From Eledone cirrhosa (Eukaryota > Mollusca > Cephalopoda > Octopoda > Eledonidae): a DNA stretch of 64,000 nucleotides. Within the stretch, counting starts at the first letter, position 1, and every line of letters starts with the position of its first letter. The DNA lies in contig OZ024743.1 of the NCBI GenBank assembly GCA_964016885.1, positions 341,351,407-341,415,406 on the forward strand, read 5' to 3'. Under the pieces are notes generated by a model, which saw only the letters and a list, made by a program, of their open reading frames with translations, did not search any database and was not told the DNA's origin. Of this stretch, positions 33,725-46,323 are shown piece by piece. The position numbers and the translations under genes are program-made.

Positions 33725-33968
33725 ATTAAAGGTGGAAAACTGGGAGAGGGCACTTGCCCTGGTGGTCAGGGCCACTGTGGTCTTTTAATGGGCTTTCTCC
33801 ACAAATGTCCCTTGGAAGTCTCCCCCCTATTGGGGAATTTTTCTTTGTTATTTTATTTCAACCTCTGTTTTTTTTACACGCAGAAATGCCCATTTGTACC
33901 GTCCTGTATTGTCCTGTACTGTCCTTAATGTCTACTTTATGTGAACCCTTGTGGTTAATAAAGAAAAC
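33725..33968 (+). promoter_or_regulatory. Tx1-like 3'UTR with three small hairpins and terminal AATAAA
   Basis: Three short self-complementary segments lie in a row: AGGGCACTTGCCCT (33747-33760), GTGG...CCAC (33762-33775) and CCCC-TATT-GGGG (33824-33835). All recur in the other copies. AATAAA is at 33957-33962, six bases before the microsatellite. In many LINEs the 3'UTR structure is what the RT recognises; that role here is inference. Confidence 0.55.

Positions 33969-34010
<42 letters not shown>
33969..34010. repeat. (ATT)n between copies 1 and 2
   Basis: ATT triplets with one AGT, joining the AAAAC end of copy 1 to the GGCGACC start of copy 2. Confidence 0.97.
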
Positions 34011-34218
34011 GGCGACCTACGTAGTAAATCGTATCATCGTGAGCTCCGCAAAGGTTTGTTATTTCCGTTTGTTAAAAATTGTCATTTATGGAAAATTTTA
34101 TTGTTAACTGTTTATAAGCGCACATACATTGTTTTCCGAAAAGGACACCCAAAAAGATTGGGGCCTTGTGCCCAAAATTTAAACTTTTATTATTATCAAA
34201 AAATTTCTTTGAAAAAAA

Positions 34219-36212
34219 ATGGCTAATTCACCTCTGTAACAAGCACTGAAAGCCTTCCTCACAAATTAACACCTCACACCGACACCACCATTGTAAATGT
34301 TACTACGTTTGCCAACACAAAAAAAAATATATGCAGTATTTTAAATTTGTCTCAGGCAGACATTCATTTCCCGCCATTACCAATGACTGCAGGTGTTAAA
34401 GCCTCCACCACCACCACCACCGCGACAACCACCACCCCCACCTCCACCGCGACAACAGAAACAAAAGAAGAAAAAAATAAATTAACTCGTGATGTCGAAA
34501 TGAAATCAAGCAAAATGGACTCTTCCCCACCAAGGACGACTGACGTCACCACCTCCACAACTGAAACTAAAATTAATATTAACACAAATAACGATAGCAA
34601 CAACAACAACAATGACATTATAAAACCGACCCTCAGTTTCGCCAGAGTAGCAAAACAGTTCGAAGCATTTACGGTAACTCAGGAGGATTTAGAAAATGCT
34701 AAACAAATGGTAAAGAAAGATGGGTACAGGGTACAGCTTCACCCCCCCCCCCACCTAATAAAATGGAGCATCGGTGCCTATGCACCGTGTCGTATAGAAC
34801 AATAAATGTAAAATCGGGGCCGAGTGGAACGGGCATCCGAGTCCCAAATCCAAAAAAGCTTTGGGACATGTGTGGGCAAGAAAAACCCACATCAGACGTG
34901 GGCAAAAGTATGGAACCGTGGACGTGTTCTTTGAAACACCAGAGGAGGATAGAGAACACTCCATGGCCCCATTAAGAAGTGACGACTTCACACTCGTCCC
35001 AAGCTATTGTGGTCAGAGACTCGTAAAGATCAGGGTGACCCACGTTCCACCGGCCATCGAAATTCCCTGGCTAATAGCAGCCGTCCTCGCCGGCATCGAA
35101 GCCAACACAAAAATAATAGCATTAGCAAAAGAAAAGCAAGAGAACTGGTCCGGATCTGGGATGGAGCTCCTGATCTAAGCGGACCAAAAAAGCATTGAGG
35201 AGATCCCAGAGGTAATAGACCTCACTGACGACAGCCACCTCACGGTAATTATCGAGGGCAGAAGACCTAGGTGTGTCGTTTGTGGTGAAGGAACCCACCT
35301 AAGGGCTTTCTGCCCTCAGGCTAAAAGGTTGAGGCCACCTCTCCTACCCACCCCAGTGACACAACCATCAACACCACCAGTAGCAGAGATGGCAGCAACA
35401 ACTGTAGCAGCAACAAAAGAAGCAACTATAACAGCAACAACCCCAGCAACAGTAGCAAAACCAACACCACCACCACCACCAGCAAAACCAACACCACCAC
35501 CACCCAACGCTTCAGAACTAGCACCAGTGCCTACACCATCCACCACGCCACAACCAAAACTAACGCCTGTGGAGGATTTTCCACTCCTCGGCCTATCACA
35601 ACTGGAGACAGATTGTGACGACGAGGAGTGGGAAACGATATCCGGAAAAAAAAAAGATCCCAAAAAAGAAAAAATTCTCTTCCTTCCCCCTCCAAAAACA
35701 AAATACAGAGGGAAACAAATAAATTAAGAAACAAAAAAGTTAGGACAGATATACCACCATCCACACCAGCATCACCAACCCCATCAACCCAAACACCAAC
35801 ACCATCACCATCATTAACCCCAACACCACCATCACCTACACCACAAAAGTCACCAAAATGCGAAACAGAAACAAACCCACAACAAACGCAAACAAAACAA
35901 AACAACCAAAACGATACACACTACACAGCATTAAATTTGAACAACAACCAATTATTACACTACATCCAACACAACACCAGCATCACAGAAAAAGACTACA
36001 CAACAACCCCAAAATTCACACCACCTCCACACATACAAATCACTCGCATCACACAGAAAACGTACATGACACTAAAACAAAAATTCCACAAAGACATCGG
36101 AGACTTCCGACAAGTACTCTCCAGGAGGATTTATAAGGACATCCTTCGTGAGGAGGCCACAAGCAGTGAAAAGGATGGAAAAACCGTCCTTCCCTTACGA
36201 GAAGTAAGGTAA
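34219..36212 (+). pseudogene. Tx1-like LINE copy 2, ORF1 (broken)
   Basis: The ATG at 34219 is followed within seven codons by TAA (CTGTAACAAG, where copy 1 has CTGCAACAAG). Later breaks include an insertion in the C run near 34745 that shifts the frame and TAA (GATCTAAGC) at 35174-35176, where copies 1 and 3 have CAA. The zinc knuckle text CVVCGEGTHLRAFC is still readable near 35275. A-run lengths near 35646-35675 differ from copy 1. The terminal LPLREVR is retained. Confidence 0.85.
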
Positions 36213-36246
36213 GTGGTCTTTCCCATCTTTTCCACTCCTTTTCAAC

Positions 36247-39200
36247 ATGACCTCACTCAGAATAGGCAGCATAAATGCGCGTGGCTTGGGGTCGTCATGG
36301 AAGCAGGGCCACCTGCTCAACGACCTCAGGTCACTAAACATAGATGTAGTGGCCATCAGCGAGACCAGAATCTCCGAAGCACAGTCTTTCGCACCGATCT
36401 TCGGCGGCTACGATGTGTACGCATCTCCCAGCCGTCCGGGATCGGGGCGAGGAGTTGCTGTGCTTTTTCGGAGAGGTTTGGATCTTGCCATACGGGCCAT
36501 CTTCCTGGACCCAGAAGGTAAGTTGGTGGTGCTTGACGTGACCAGCGGAGACGGGCAAGCTTTCAGGTTAGTGGCCGACAGGAGCAGGACGGCCTGATTT
36601 CTTCCGGCGTCTGGAGACCTTTCTTGGAACGTCCCGCTCTTTAGTGTTAGTGGGCGACTGGAACGGGATCTTAGATGCACGCTGGGATTGTGTGGGATTA
36701 GTGGATAGGGAAGGAGGGTGCAAGAGTCTCACCAACCTGCTCAGACGTTTTGCACTGTCTGACAGGTACCGAATGGATTTCCCGAATGTACCAATGTGGA
36801 CTTGGACAAATCGCATAGGGCCATCCAGATCATATCTAGATAGAGTATTTTGTAGGGAAATAGATAGGTCTAGCATAGGCTGTCCACAATTCAAGATAGT
36901 CAGCTACACGGACCACAAATTAGTGATCTGTGTGCTTGACTTAGATAGGCTTCATAGACGAGGACCCAGCTACTGGAAGCTAAACGCGTCCTTACCAGCG
37001 CGCAAGGCCTACAGAGACCGGATTAGCGAACTAGTTAAGCGGGCGTTGACGGGGGCCATCGTCAACAACAAGTGGTGGTTTGCTCTGAAAAGAGCAATTA
37101 GAATAGAGTCTATTAGGTTTAGTAAGACTTTAGCAATAGAGAAAAATAGAGCAGAGGGAGAATTAGTTAGAAAATTAGATGAGGCGCTTAGCAAAGGCAT
37201 CGCGACCGACGTACTTGCGGCGAAATTGGCCCTTGACCAATTCTTCAATGCAAAGCACGAAGGCTGCGTTGTCAGAGCTAGGGTGCGTGCTCTCAGACAC
37301 GAGGGGACAAAAGCCGTTCAATGGGCCTGAGTGGCGGAGGCGCGCCGTGGCAACAAAGCCACGACCCGGTCTTTGGTGGACCACGACGGGCGCATGCTAC
37401 TCGATCCCGGGCAAATGTGTGAAGCTTTTCAGCGACACTTCGCTCAACTGTTCGGGGGCAGTGGCGGGCCGGATCGAGGGATGGACTTTAGTGTCTACCT
37501 CGACGGACTGACGCGGCTTTCGGCCACTGAGGCGGAGTGTTGCGAATAGCCGATAACAACCGCTGAAGTACGGGATGCAATGACTAGTTGCACAAGGGGT
37601 AAATCGCCTGGTTTGGATGGTCTGCCCTATGAACTTTACGTACAAATGCCAATCTTGTTCGGAGGCCTCTTGGCGGACGTCTACTGCAACTGGCAACAGA
37701 ACGGGAGAATTCCCAGCTCTGTGAGCCGAGGAGCGGTGGCGCTGCTGAGAAAGGATCCGAACAAGGGGGATAACATAGATAATGTTAGGCCCATAACTCT
37801 GCTAAACACAGAGTTCAAGATTTTGGCCAAGGTGCTAGCAAAGAGGTTGGCGCTTGTCGTTGGTGGTCTGGTGGGAGAGGCATAGACATGCGCCATTCCC
37901 GACAGATCCATCCACGACAACCTCCACCTCATGCGATACATCGTAGAGAGGGTAGCTAGGGAACCTGGCACGGGTGGGTCTTTGATCAATTTAGATCAGT
38001 CGAAAGCCTTCGATAGGGTCGACCATCGTTACCTAGCGGCAGTCCTGAGGGCGGCTGGCTTTGGGCCCGTCTTCAGAGGCTGTATCGCTGCCATGCACAG
38101 CGACATCTGCTCTGTAGTGAGAGTGAACGGTCACCTTTCGGAACCGTTCAACATCATGCGCTCGGTCCGCCAAGGATGTCCCCTTTCGTGCTTATTGTAC
38201 GTATTGACTCTCGAGCCATTACTGCACAAACTGGAGACGTTGAGGGGGATCCCGCGCGAACTAGGATGCGGAAGATCCGTGTCAGCATATGCCGACGATG
38301 TCACCGTAGTGGTGTCGAACGCCAATCACACATCGAGGCGATCGGCACTACACTAAGAGAATACGAAGCGGTGACAGGAGCAATGATCAACCAGGAAAAG
38401 TCAGTGGGCCTGCAGCTCGGCACCTGGAGAGGCAGGTCCATGCCGTCCAACAGTGTCGTCGGGCGCTGGACGGACGGACCGGTTAAATTGCTAGGGGTCT
38501 GGTTCGGTCCGGACATCCAGACGGACAAAAACTGGGACGAGGTGACGAACAGGGTGGCTTCTCTCACCCAGAAATGGGTGGAGAGGAAGCTATCCCTGAG
38601 AGGTCAAGCGGAGGTGGCTAACGCGTACATCGGGTCCGTCATCTACTACCGCCTGACCGTCGTACCTTGTCCTAAGCCCCGCTTGACTGCGCTGGAGCGT
38701 TTGCTCTTTCGCTTTTTGTGGAAGGGACGCGCTTCGATGGTCAGGCCTCCATCTGCTGTCAACACCCGCTACATGGAGGGCTGGGCATGCCGTGGCTGAT
38801 GATGCGCAGACACGCGCTCAGGCTACGACATCTCCACCTCTTCCTCGACGGTGATCAGGTGTGGTCGCCGTTTGCTAGACACGTTTTTCCCCAGCTCGTC
38901 TCCTTGACGGAGCTGCAGTCCTGGGTCAAGCGAAGACCGAGAGGGAGCGCTTGGAGACTGGAATGTCTTCAGACGCTCACAGCCCTCGACCAATCGGGCA
39001 TGTGATCGGTGGTAACTCCACCTTGGCGTTCTATAGGGGATTAGTGGAGGGGAAGAGCGACGACGTACTTGGAGAAACTCTAGGCGTCGACGAAAATCAA
39101 CTAGCCAATCTCTTCGGAAGGACTTTCGGGCCGGGGCCTATGGACAACTTCCAGAAATCCCTGGCCTGGCAGTGCTACCGGGGTGCTTTGCCAGTTCGGG

Positions 39201-39655
39201 ATAAACTTTACAGGCATGGAGGTTCCGTCAGCCGGGCATGTCCGAGATGCGTACAGGGCGACGAAACCGTCCTGCACGCACTCGTCCAGTGTCCGAGCAT
39301 TGCTGACTTGTGGGTTTATGTCGAACACTTGCTGTCACGTGTAGGACGGATCCAGCTATCAGCTGAGTCCATCGTGAGGATTGCCCCGCCCTCTTCCTTT
39401 AGCCGGGAAGGGCAGGCAGTTTTTATCTGTCTGGTGGCCATGGCGAAAGAGATAGTATCGTGGACACGTTTGAAAGGGCTGAAGACGAGCACTTACCTCT
39501 TCGGTGATGCCCTGATTAACTTTTTCAAATTTCATCTGAAAAGGAAAATCAGGGTAGAGAGGGAAGTGCTCTCTTCCCAGCATTTTGTTGAAAGATGGGT
39601 GAGAGAAGCAAGTATGGCCCGAATGAATGGGCCTTCTCTGAGTATGTGTCTGTAA
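36247..39655 (+). pseudogene. Tx1-like LINE copy 2, ORF2 (broken)
   Basis: All ORF2 domains are recognisable, but an 11-nt deletion near 36576 in the APE domain breaks the frame. TGA at 37328, TAG at 37547 and TAG at 37883 interrupt it, and there are further frameshifts near 38330 (+2), 38745 and 38998. The stops match single-base changes of CGA, AAG and CAG codons present in copy 1. The YADD text survives. The shift near 38998 (GGGCATGTGATC for GGGCAATGTGATC) is shared with copy 4. Confidence 0.9.
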
Positions 39656-39899
39656 ATTAAAGGTGGAAAACTGGGAGAGGGCACTTGCCCTGGTGGTCAG
39701 GGCCACTGTGGTCTTTTAATGGGCTTTCTCCACAAATGTCCCTCGGAAGTCTCCCCCCTATTGGGGAACTTTTCTTTGTTATTTTATTTCATCCTCTGTT
39801 TTTTTTACACGCAGAAATGCCCATTTGTACCGTCCTGTATTGTCATGTACTGTCCTTAATGTCTACTTTATGTAAACCCTTGTGGTTAATAAAGAAAAC

Positions 39900-39926
39900 A
39901 TTATTATTATTATTATTAATATTATT
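39900..39926. repeat. (ATT)n between Tx1-like copy 2 and an R4-like 3' end
   Basis: Short ATT tract with one AAT interruption. The equivalent junction at 50635-50661 also has one AAT interruption. Confidence 0.95.
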
Positions 39927-40316
39927 GTTGTTATTCCTTGAATCTCAGTCATTGATGTTGGTTAACTGGAAAGTCCGCTGGATTGAATATCAAGCCACTA
40001 CCTGCAGCCTCAAATATTCAGGACGTATGAGAGGGTTCTTGCTGTTCCAAGCAAGCATGCCTTTTGAAGCGTTCCAAAAAGTGTGAAGGGGCCGATTTTC
40101 TTTAACCATCCCTGGAAACTTTTAGAGATAGTCCCCAGTGCGCCTATGACAATCGGGATCACTTTGACTTCATGGCAGTTCCAAATCCTTTTCACCTCCC
40201 ACTTTAGGTCCTGGTATCGGTTAATTTTCTCCCTCTCCTTCTCTTGCACTCTCGTGTCGAACGGGCAGGCCACATCCACAATCAGACACGATCTTTTTTC
40301 TTTGTCCACAACCACC
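39927..40316 (-). mobile_element. R4/Dong-like LINE family A, 390-bp 3' fragment
   Basis: Minus-strand copy of only the 3' end of family A. Coding text includes VVDKEKRSCLIVDVACPFDTRV and KINRYQDLKWEVKRIWNCHE (end of the restriction-like endonuclease), then the 3'UTR. It differs at a few positions from 50662-51050. The 5' break (TCCACAACCACC then TATTATT) lies inside the endonuclease codons and is followed directly by (ATT)n. It is either a 5'-truncated insertion or the breakpoint of a duplication. Confidence 0.9.

Positions 40317-40356
<40 letters not shown>
40317..40356. repeat. (ATT)n, 5' flank of Tx1-like copy 3
   Basis: Uninterrupted triplets joining the R4-like fragment to GGCGACCTACG. 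Confidence 0.97.
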
Positions 40357-40699
40357 GGCGACCTACGTAGGAAATCGTATTATCGTGAGCTCCGCAAAGG
40401 TTTGTTATTTCCGTTTGTTTAAAAATTGCCATTTATGGAAAATTTTATTGTAAACTGTTTATAAGCACACATACATTGTTTTCCGAAAAGGACACCCAAA
40501 AAGATTGGGGCCTTGTGCCCAAAATTTTAACTTTTATTATTATCAAAAAATTTCTTTGAAAAAAAATGGCTAATTCCCCTCTGCACGAAGCAGCTGAAAG
40601 CCTTCCTCACAAAATAACACCTCACACCGACACCACCATTGTAAATGTTACTACGTTTGCCAACACAAAAAAAATATAAGCAGTAGCAATATTTTAAAT

Positions 40700-42553
40700 T
40701 TGTCTCAGGCAGACATTCATTTCCCGCCATTACCAATGACTGCAGGTGTTAAACCCTCCACCACCACCACCACCACCGCGACAACCACCACCACCACCAC
40801 CATCGCGACAACAGAAACAAAAGAAGAAAAAAATAAATTAACTCGTGACGTCGAAATGAAATCAAGCAAAATGGACTCTTCCCCACCAAAGACAACTGAC
40901 GTCACCACCAGCACAACTGAAAATAAAATTAATATTAACGATAGCAACAACAACAACAATGACATTATAAAACCGACCCTCAGTTTCGCCATCGTAGCAA
41001 AACAATTCGAAGCGTTCACGGTAACTCAAGAAGATTTAGAAAATGCCAAACAAATGGTAAAGAAAGATGGGTACAGGGTCAGCCTCACCCCCCCACCTAA
41101 TAAAATGGAGCATCGGCGCCTGTGCACCGTGTCGTATAGAACAATAAATGTAAAATCGCGCCGAGTGGAACGGGCATCCGAGTCCCAAATCCAAAAAGCT
41201 TTGGGACATGTGTGGGCAAGAAAAACCCACATCAGACGTGGGCAAAAGTATGGAACCGTGGATGTGTTCTTTGAAACACCAGAGGAGGCTAGAGAACACT
41301 CCATGGCCCCATTAAAAAGTGACGACTTCACACTCGTCCCAAGCTATTGTGGCCAGAGACTCGTAAAGATCAGGGTGACCCACGTTCCACCGGCCATCGA
41401 AATTCCCTGGCTAATAGCGGCTGTCATCGCCGGCATCGAGGCCAACACGAAAATAATAACAATAGCAAAAGAAAAGCAGGAAAACTGGTCCGGATCTGGG
41501 ATGGAGCTCCTGATCCAAGCGGACCAAAAAAGCATTGAGGAGATCCCAGAGGTAATAGACCTCACTGACGGCAGCCACCTCACGGTAATTGTCGAGGGCA
41601 GAAGACCTAGGTGTGTCGTTTGTGGTGAAGGAACCCACCTAAGGGCTTTCTGCCCTCAGGCTAAAAGGTTGAGGCCACCTCTCCTACCCACCCCAGTGAC
41701 ACAACCATCAACACCACCAGTAGCAGAGATGCCAGCAACAACTGTAGCAGCAACAACAGAAGCAACTATAACAGCAACAACCCCAGCAACAGTAGCAAAA
41801 CCAACACCACTACCACCACCAGCAAAACGAACACCACCACCACCCAACGCTTCAGAACAAGCACCAGCGCCTACACCATCCACCACACCACAACCAAAAC
41901 TAACGGCTGTGGAGGATTTTCCACTCCCCGGCCTATCACAACTGGAGACAGATTGTGACGGCGAGGAGTGGGAAACGATATCCGGAAAAAAAAAAAGAAA
42001 CCAAAAAAGAAAAAATTCTCTTCCTTCCCCCTCCAAAAACAAAATACAGAGGGAAACAATTAAACTAAGAAACAAAAAAGTTAGGACAGATATGCCACCA
42101 TCCACACCAGCATCACCAACCCCATCAACCCAAACACCAACACCATCACCATCATTATCCCCAGCACCACCATCACCTACACCACAAAAGTCACCAAAAT
42201 ACGAAACAGAAACAAACCCACAACAAACGCAAACAAAACAAAACAACCAAAACGATACACACTACACAGCATTAAATTTGAACAACAAGCAATTATTACA
42301 CTACATCCAACACAACACCAGCATCACAGAAAAAGACTCCACAACAACCCCAAAATTCACACCACCTCCACACATACAAATCACTCGCATCACACAGAAA
42401 ACGTACATGACACTAAAACAAAAATTCCCCAAAGACATCGGAGACTTCCGACAAGCACTCTCCAGGAGGATTTATAAGGACATCCTTCCTGAGGAGGCCA
42501 CAAGCAGTGAAAAGGATGGAAAAGCCGTCCTTCCCCTACGAGAAGTAAGGTAA
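40700..42553 (+). CDS. Tx1-like LINE copy 3, ORF1 (617-codon open part)
   Basis: Here the zinc-knuckle part and the Pro/Thr-rich C-terminal part are one continuous frame ending LPLREVR, which shows the undivided design of ORF1. The family ATG is at 40566, but an indel around an A run (AACACAAAAAAAATATAAGC, about 40675) creates an early stop, so the open frame only begins at a non-ATG codon before SQADIHFPPL. The zinc knuckle reads CVVCGEGTHLRAFC as in copy 1. Confidence 0.85.
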   Translation: MSQADIHFPPLPMTAGVKPSTTTTTTATTTTTTTIATTETKEEKNKLTRDVEMKSSKMDSSPPKTTDVTTSTTENKININDSNNNNNDIIKPTLSFAIVAKQFEAFTVTQEDLENAKQMVKKDGYRVSLTPPPNKMEHRRLCTVSYRTINVKSRRVERASESQIQKALGHVWARKTHIRRGQKYGTVDVFFETPEEAREHSMAPLKSDDFTLVPSYCGQRLVKIRVTHVPPAIEIPWLIAAVIAGIEANTKIITIAKEKQENWSGSGMELLIQADQKSIEEIPEVIDLTDGSHLTVIVEGRRPRCVVCGEGTHLRAFCPQAKRLRPPLLPTPVTQPSTPPVAEMPATTVAATTEATITATTPATVAKPTPLPPPAKRTPPPPNASEQAPAPTPSTTPQPKLTAVEDFPLPGLSQLETDCDGEEWETISGKKKRNQKRKNSLPSPSKNKIQRETIKLRNKKVRTDMPPSTPASPTPSTQTPTPSPSLSPAPPSPTPQKSPKYETETNPQQTQTKQNNQNDTHYTALNLNNKQLLHYIQHNTSITEKDSTTTPKFTPPPHIQITRITQKTYMTLKQKFPKDIGDFRQALSRRIYKDILPEEATSSEKDGKAVLPLREVR

Positions 42554-42587
42554 GTGGTCTTTCCCATCTTTTCCACTCCTTTTCAAC

Positions 42588-45500
42588 ATGACCTCACTCA
42601 GAATAGGCAGCATAAATGCGCGTGGCTTGGGGTCGTCATGGAAGCAGGGCCACCTGCTCAACGACCTCAGGTCACTAAACATAGATGTAGTGGCCATCAG
42701 CGAGACCAGAATCTCCGAAGCACAGGCTTTCGCACCGATCTTCGGCGGCTATGATGTGTACGCATCTCCCAGCCGTCCGGGATCGGGGGGAGGAGTTGCT
42801 GTGCTTTTGCGGAGAGGTTTGGATCTTGCCATACGGGCCATCTTCCTGGACCCAGAAGGTAAGTTGGTGGTGCTGGACGTGACCAGCGGAGACGGGCAAG
42901 CTTTCAGGTTAGTGGCCGTCTATGCCCCGACAGGAGCAGGGCGGCCTGATTTCTTCCGGCGTCTGGAGACCTTTCTTGGAACGTCCCGCTCTTTAGTGTT
43001 AGTGGGCGACTGGAACGGGATCTTAGATGCACGCTGGGATTGTGTGGGATTAGTGGATAGGGAAGGAGGGTGCAAGAGTCTCACCAACCTGCTCAGACGT
43101 TTTGAACTGTCTGACAGGTACCGAATGGATTTCCCGAATGTACCAATGTGGACTTGGACAAATCGCATAGGGTCATCCAGATCATATCTAGATAGAGTAT
43201 TTTGTAGGGAAATAGATAGGTCTAGCATAGGCTGTCCACAATTCAAGATAGTCAGCTACACGGACCACAAATTCGTGATCTGTGTGCTTGACTTAGATAG
43301 GCTTCATAGACAAGGACCCGGCTACTGGAAGCTAAACGCGTCCTTACCAGCGCGCAAGGCCTACAGAGACCGGATTAGCGAACTAGTTAAGCGGGCGTTG
43401 ACGGGGGCCATCGTCAACAACAAGTGGTGGTTTGCTCTGAAAAGAGCAATTAGAATAGAGACCATTAGGTTTAGTAAGACTTTAGCAATAGAGAAAAATA
43501 GAGCAGAGGGAGAATTAGTTAGAAAATTAGATGAGGCGCTTAGCAAAGGCATCGCGACCGACGTGCTTGCGGCGAAATTGGCCCTTGACCAATTCTTCAA
43601 TGCAAAGCACGAAGGCTGCGTTGTCAGAGCTAGGGTGCGTGCTCTCAGACACGAGGGGACGAAAGCCGTTCAATGGGCCCGAGTGGCGGAGGCGCGTCGT
43701 GGCAACAAAGCCACGATCCGGTCTTTGGTGGACCACGACGGGCGCATGCTACTCGATCCCGGGCAAATGTGTGAAGCTTTTCAGCAACACTTCGCTCAAC
43801 TGTTCGGGGGCAGTGGCGGGCCGGATCGAGGGATGGACTTTAGTGTCTACCTCGACGGACTGCCGCGGCTTTCGGCCACTGAGGCGGAGTGTTGCGAAAA
43901 GCCGATAACAACCGCTGAAGTACGGGATGCAATGACTAGTTGCACAAGGGGTAAATCGCCTGGTTTGGATGGTCTGCCCTATGAACTTTACGTACAAATG
44001 CCAAACTTGTTCGGAGGCCTCTTGGCGGACGTCTACTGCAACTGGCAACAGAATGGGAGAATTCCCAGCTCTGTGAGCCGAGGAGCGGTGGCGCTGCTGA
44101 GAAAGGATCCGAACAAGGGGGATAACATAGATAATTTTAGGCCCATAACTCTGCTAAACACAGAGTTCAAGATTTTGGCCAAGGTGCTAGCAAAGAGGTT
44201 GGCGCTTGTCGTTGGTGGTCTGGTGGGAGAGGCACAGACATGCGCCATTCCCGACAGATCCATCCACGACAACCTCCACCTCATGCGATACATCGTAGAG
44301 AGGGTAGCTAGGGAACCAGGCACGGGTGGGTCTTTGATCAATTTAGATCAGTCGAAAGCCTTCGATAGGGTCGACCATCGTTACCTAGCGGCAGTCCTGA
44401 GGGCGGCTGGCTTTGGGCCCGTCTTCAGAGGCTGGATCGCTGCCATGCACAGCGACATCTGCTCTGTAGTGAGAGTGAACGGTCACCTTTCGGAACCGTT
44501 CAACATCATGCGCTCGGTCCGCCAAGGATGTCCCCTCTCGTCCCTATTGTACGTATTGACTCTCGAGCCATTACTGCACAAACTGGAGACGTTGAGGGGG
44601 GTCCCGCGCGAACTAGGATGCGGAAGATCCGTGTCAGCATATGCCGACGATGTCACCGTAGTGGTGTCGAACGCCAAACACATCGAGGCGATCGGCACTA
44701 CACTAAGAGAATACGAAGCGGTGACAGGAGCAATGATCAACCAGGAAAAGTCAGTGGGCCTGCAGCTCGGCACCTGGAGAGGCAGGTCCATGCCGTCCAA
44801 CAGCGTCGTCGGGCGCTGGACGGACGGACCGGTTAAATTGCTAGGGGTCTGGTTCGGTCCAGACGGACAAAAACTGGGAAGAGGTGACGAGCAGGGTGGC
44901 TTCTCTCACCCAGAAATGGGCCGAGAGGAAGCTATCCCTGAAAGGTCGAGCGGAGGTGGCGAATGCGTACATCGCATCCGTCATCTACTACCGCCTGACC
45001 GTCGTACCTTGTCCTAAGCCCCGCCTGACTGCGCTGGAGCGTTTGCTCTTTCGCTTCTTGTGGAAGGGACGCGCTCCGATGGTCAGGCGGTCCATCTGCT
45101 GTCAACACCCGCTACGTGGAGGGCTGGGCATGCCGTGGCTGATGATGCGCAGACACGCGCTCAGGCTACGACATCTCCACCTCTTCCTCGACGGTGATCA
45201 GGTGTGGTCGCCGTTTGCAAGACACGTTTTTCCCCAGCTCGTCTCCTTGACGGAGCTGCAGTCCTGGGTCAAGCGAAGACCGAGAGGGAGCGCTTGGAGA
45301 CTGGAATGTCTTCAGGCGCTCACAGCCCTCGACCAATCGGGCAATGTGATCGGTGGAAACTCCACCTTGGCGTTCTATAGGGGAGTAGTGGAGGGGAAGA
45401 GCGACGACGTACTTGGAGAAACTCTAGGCGTCGACGAAAATCAACTAGCCAATCTCTTCGGAAGGACTTTCGGGCCGGGGCCTATGGACAACTTCCAGAA

Positions 45501-45999
45501 ATCCCTGGCCTGGCAGTGCTACCGAGGAGCTTTGCCAGTTCGGGATAAACTCTACAGGCATGGAGGTGCCGTCAGCCGGGCATGTCCGAGATGCGTACAG
45601 GGCGACGAAACCGTCCTGCACGCACTCGTCCAGTGTCCGAGCATTGCTGACTTGTGGGTTTATGTCGAACACCTGCTGTCACGTGTAGGACCTATCCAGC
45701 TATCAGCTGAGTCCATCGTGAGGATTGCCCCGCCCCCTTCCTTTAGCCTGGAAGGGCAGGCAGTTTTTATCTGTCTGGTGGCCATGGCGAAAGAGATAGT
45801 ATGGTGGACACGTTTGAAAGGGCTGAAGACGAGCACTTACCTCTTCGGTGATGCCCTGATTAACTTTTTCAAATTTCATTTGAAAAGGAAAATCAGGGTA
45901 GAGAGGGAAGTGCTCTCTTCCCAGCATTTTGTTGAAAGATGGGTGAGAGAAGCAAGTATGGCCCGAATGAATGGGCCTTCTCTGAGTATGTGTCTGTAA
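42588..45999 (+). pseudogene. Tx1-like LINE copy 3, ORF2 (one 8-nt deletion)
   Basis: Open for 809 codons with APE and RT domains complete, including YADD. The frame then changes because CTCCAGAC is missing at about 44862; the deleted unit lies between two CCAGAC repeats, a typical slippage event. The remaining 371 codons (from 44884) continue unbroken to the normal end MARMNGPSLSMCL, with the CCHC motif. Apart from this deletion it differs from copy 1 by scattered substitutions. Confidence 0.9.
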
Positions 46000-46241
46000 A
46001 TTAAAGGTGGAAAACTGGGAGAGGGCACTTGCCCTGGTGGTCAGGGCCACTGTGGTCTTTTAATGGGCTTTCTCCACAAATGTCCCTTGGAAGTCTCCCC
46101 CCTATTGGGGAATTTTTCTTTGTTATTTTATTTCAACCTCTGTTTTTTTACACGCAGAAATGCCCATTTGTACCGTCCTGTATTGTCCTGTACTGTCCTT
46201 AATGTCTACTTTATGTGAACCCTTGTGGTTAATAAAGAAAA

Positions 46242-46242
<1 letters not shown>

Positions 46243-46323
<81 letters not shown>
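46243..46323. repeat. Long pure (ATT)n between copies 3 and 4
   Basis: 27 uninterrupted triplets, the longest pure ATT tract in the window, between the AAAAC end of copy 3 and GGCGACC of copy 4. Confidence 0.98.

Larger units (their letters stand above)
28094..33968 (+). mobile_element. Tx1-clade-like LINE, copy 1 (full length, 5.9 kb)
   Basis: Complete non-LTR retrotransposon: 5'UTR 28094-28301, ORF1 from 28302, ORF2 30305-33724, 3'UTR 33725-33968. Both ends abut (ATT)n, and the same termini (GGCGACCTACG at the start, AATAAAGAAAAC at the end) occur in the other three copies, which fixes the boundaries. There is no poly(A) tail. An AATAAA at 33957-33962 sits six bases from the end. An ORF1 with a zinc knuckle plus an APE-RT-CCHC ORF2 fits the Tx1/L1 group, and site-specific Tx1-clade families aimed at microsatellites and RNA genes are known. 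I infer (ATT)n is the target. Confidence 0.9.
34011..39899 (+). mobile_element. Tx1-like LINE, copy 2 (full length, inactivated)
   Basis: Same termini and layout as copy 1. The 5'UTR differs from copy 1 at only about two positions, whereas the 3' third matches copy 4, including the same one-base deletion near 38998. Many stops and frameshifts in both ORFs make it inactive. Confidence 0.9.
40357..46242 (+). mobile_element. Tx1-like LINE, copy 3 (full length, nearly intact)
   Basis: Standard termini, 5.9 kb. From ORF1 onward it is very close to copy 1, but the 5' 300 bp differ (extra GCAGTAGCA near 40680, as in copy 4). The only ORF2 defect I see is an 8-nt deletion; ORF1 is shifted near its start. 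Confidence 0.9.
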
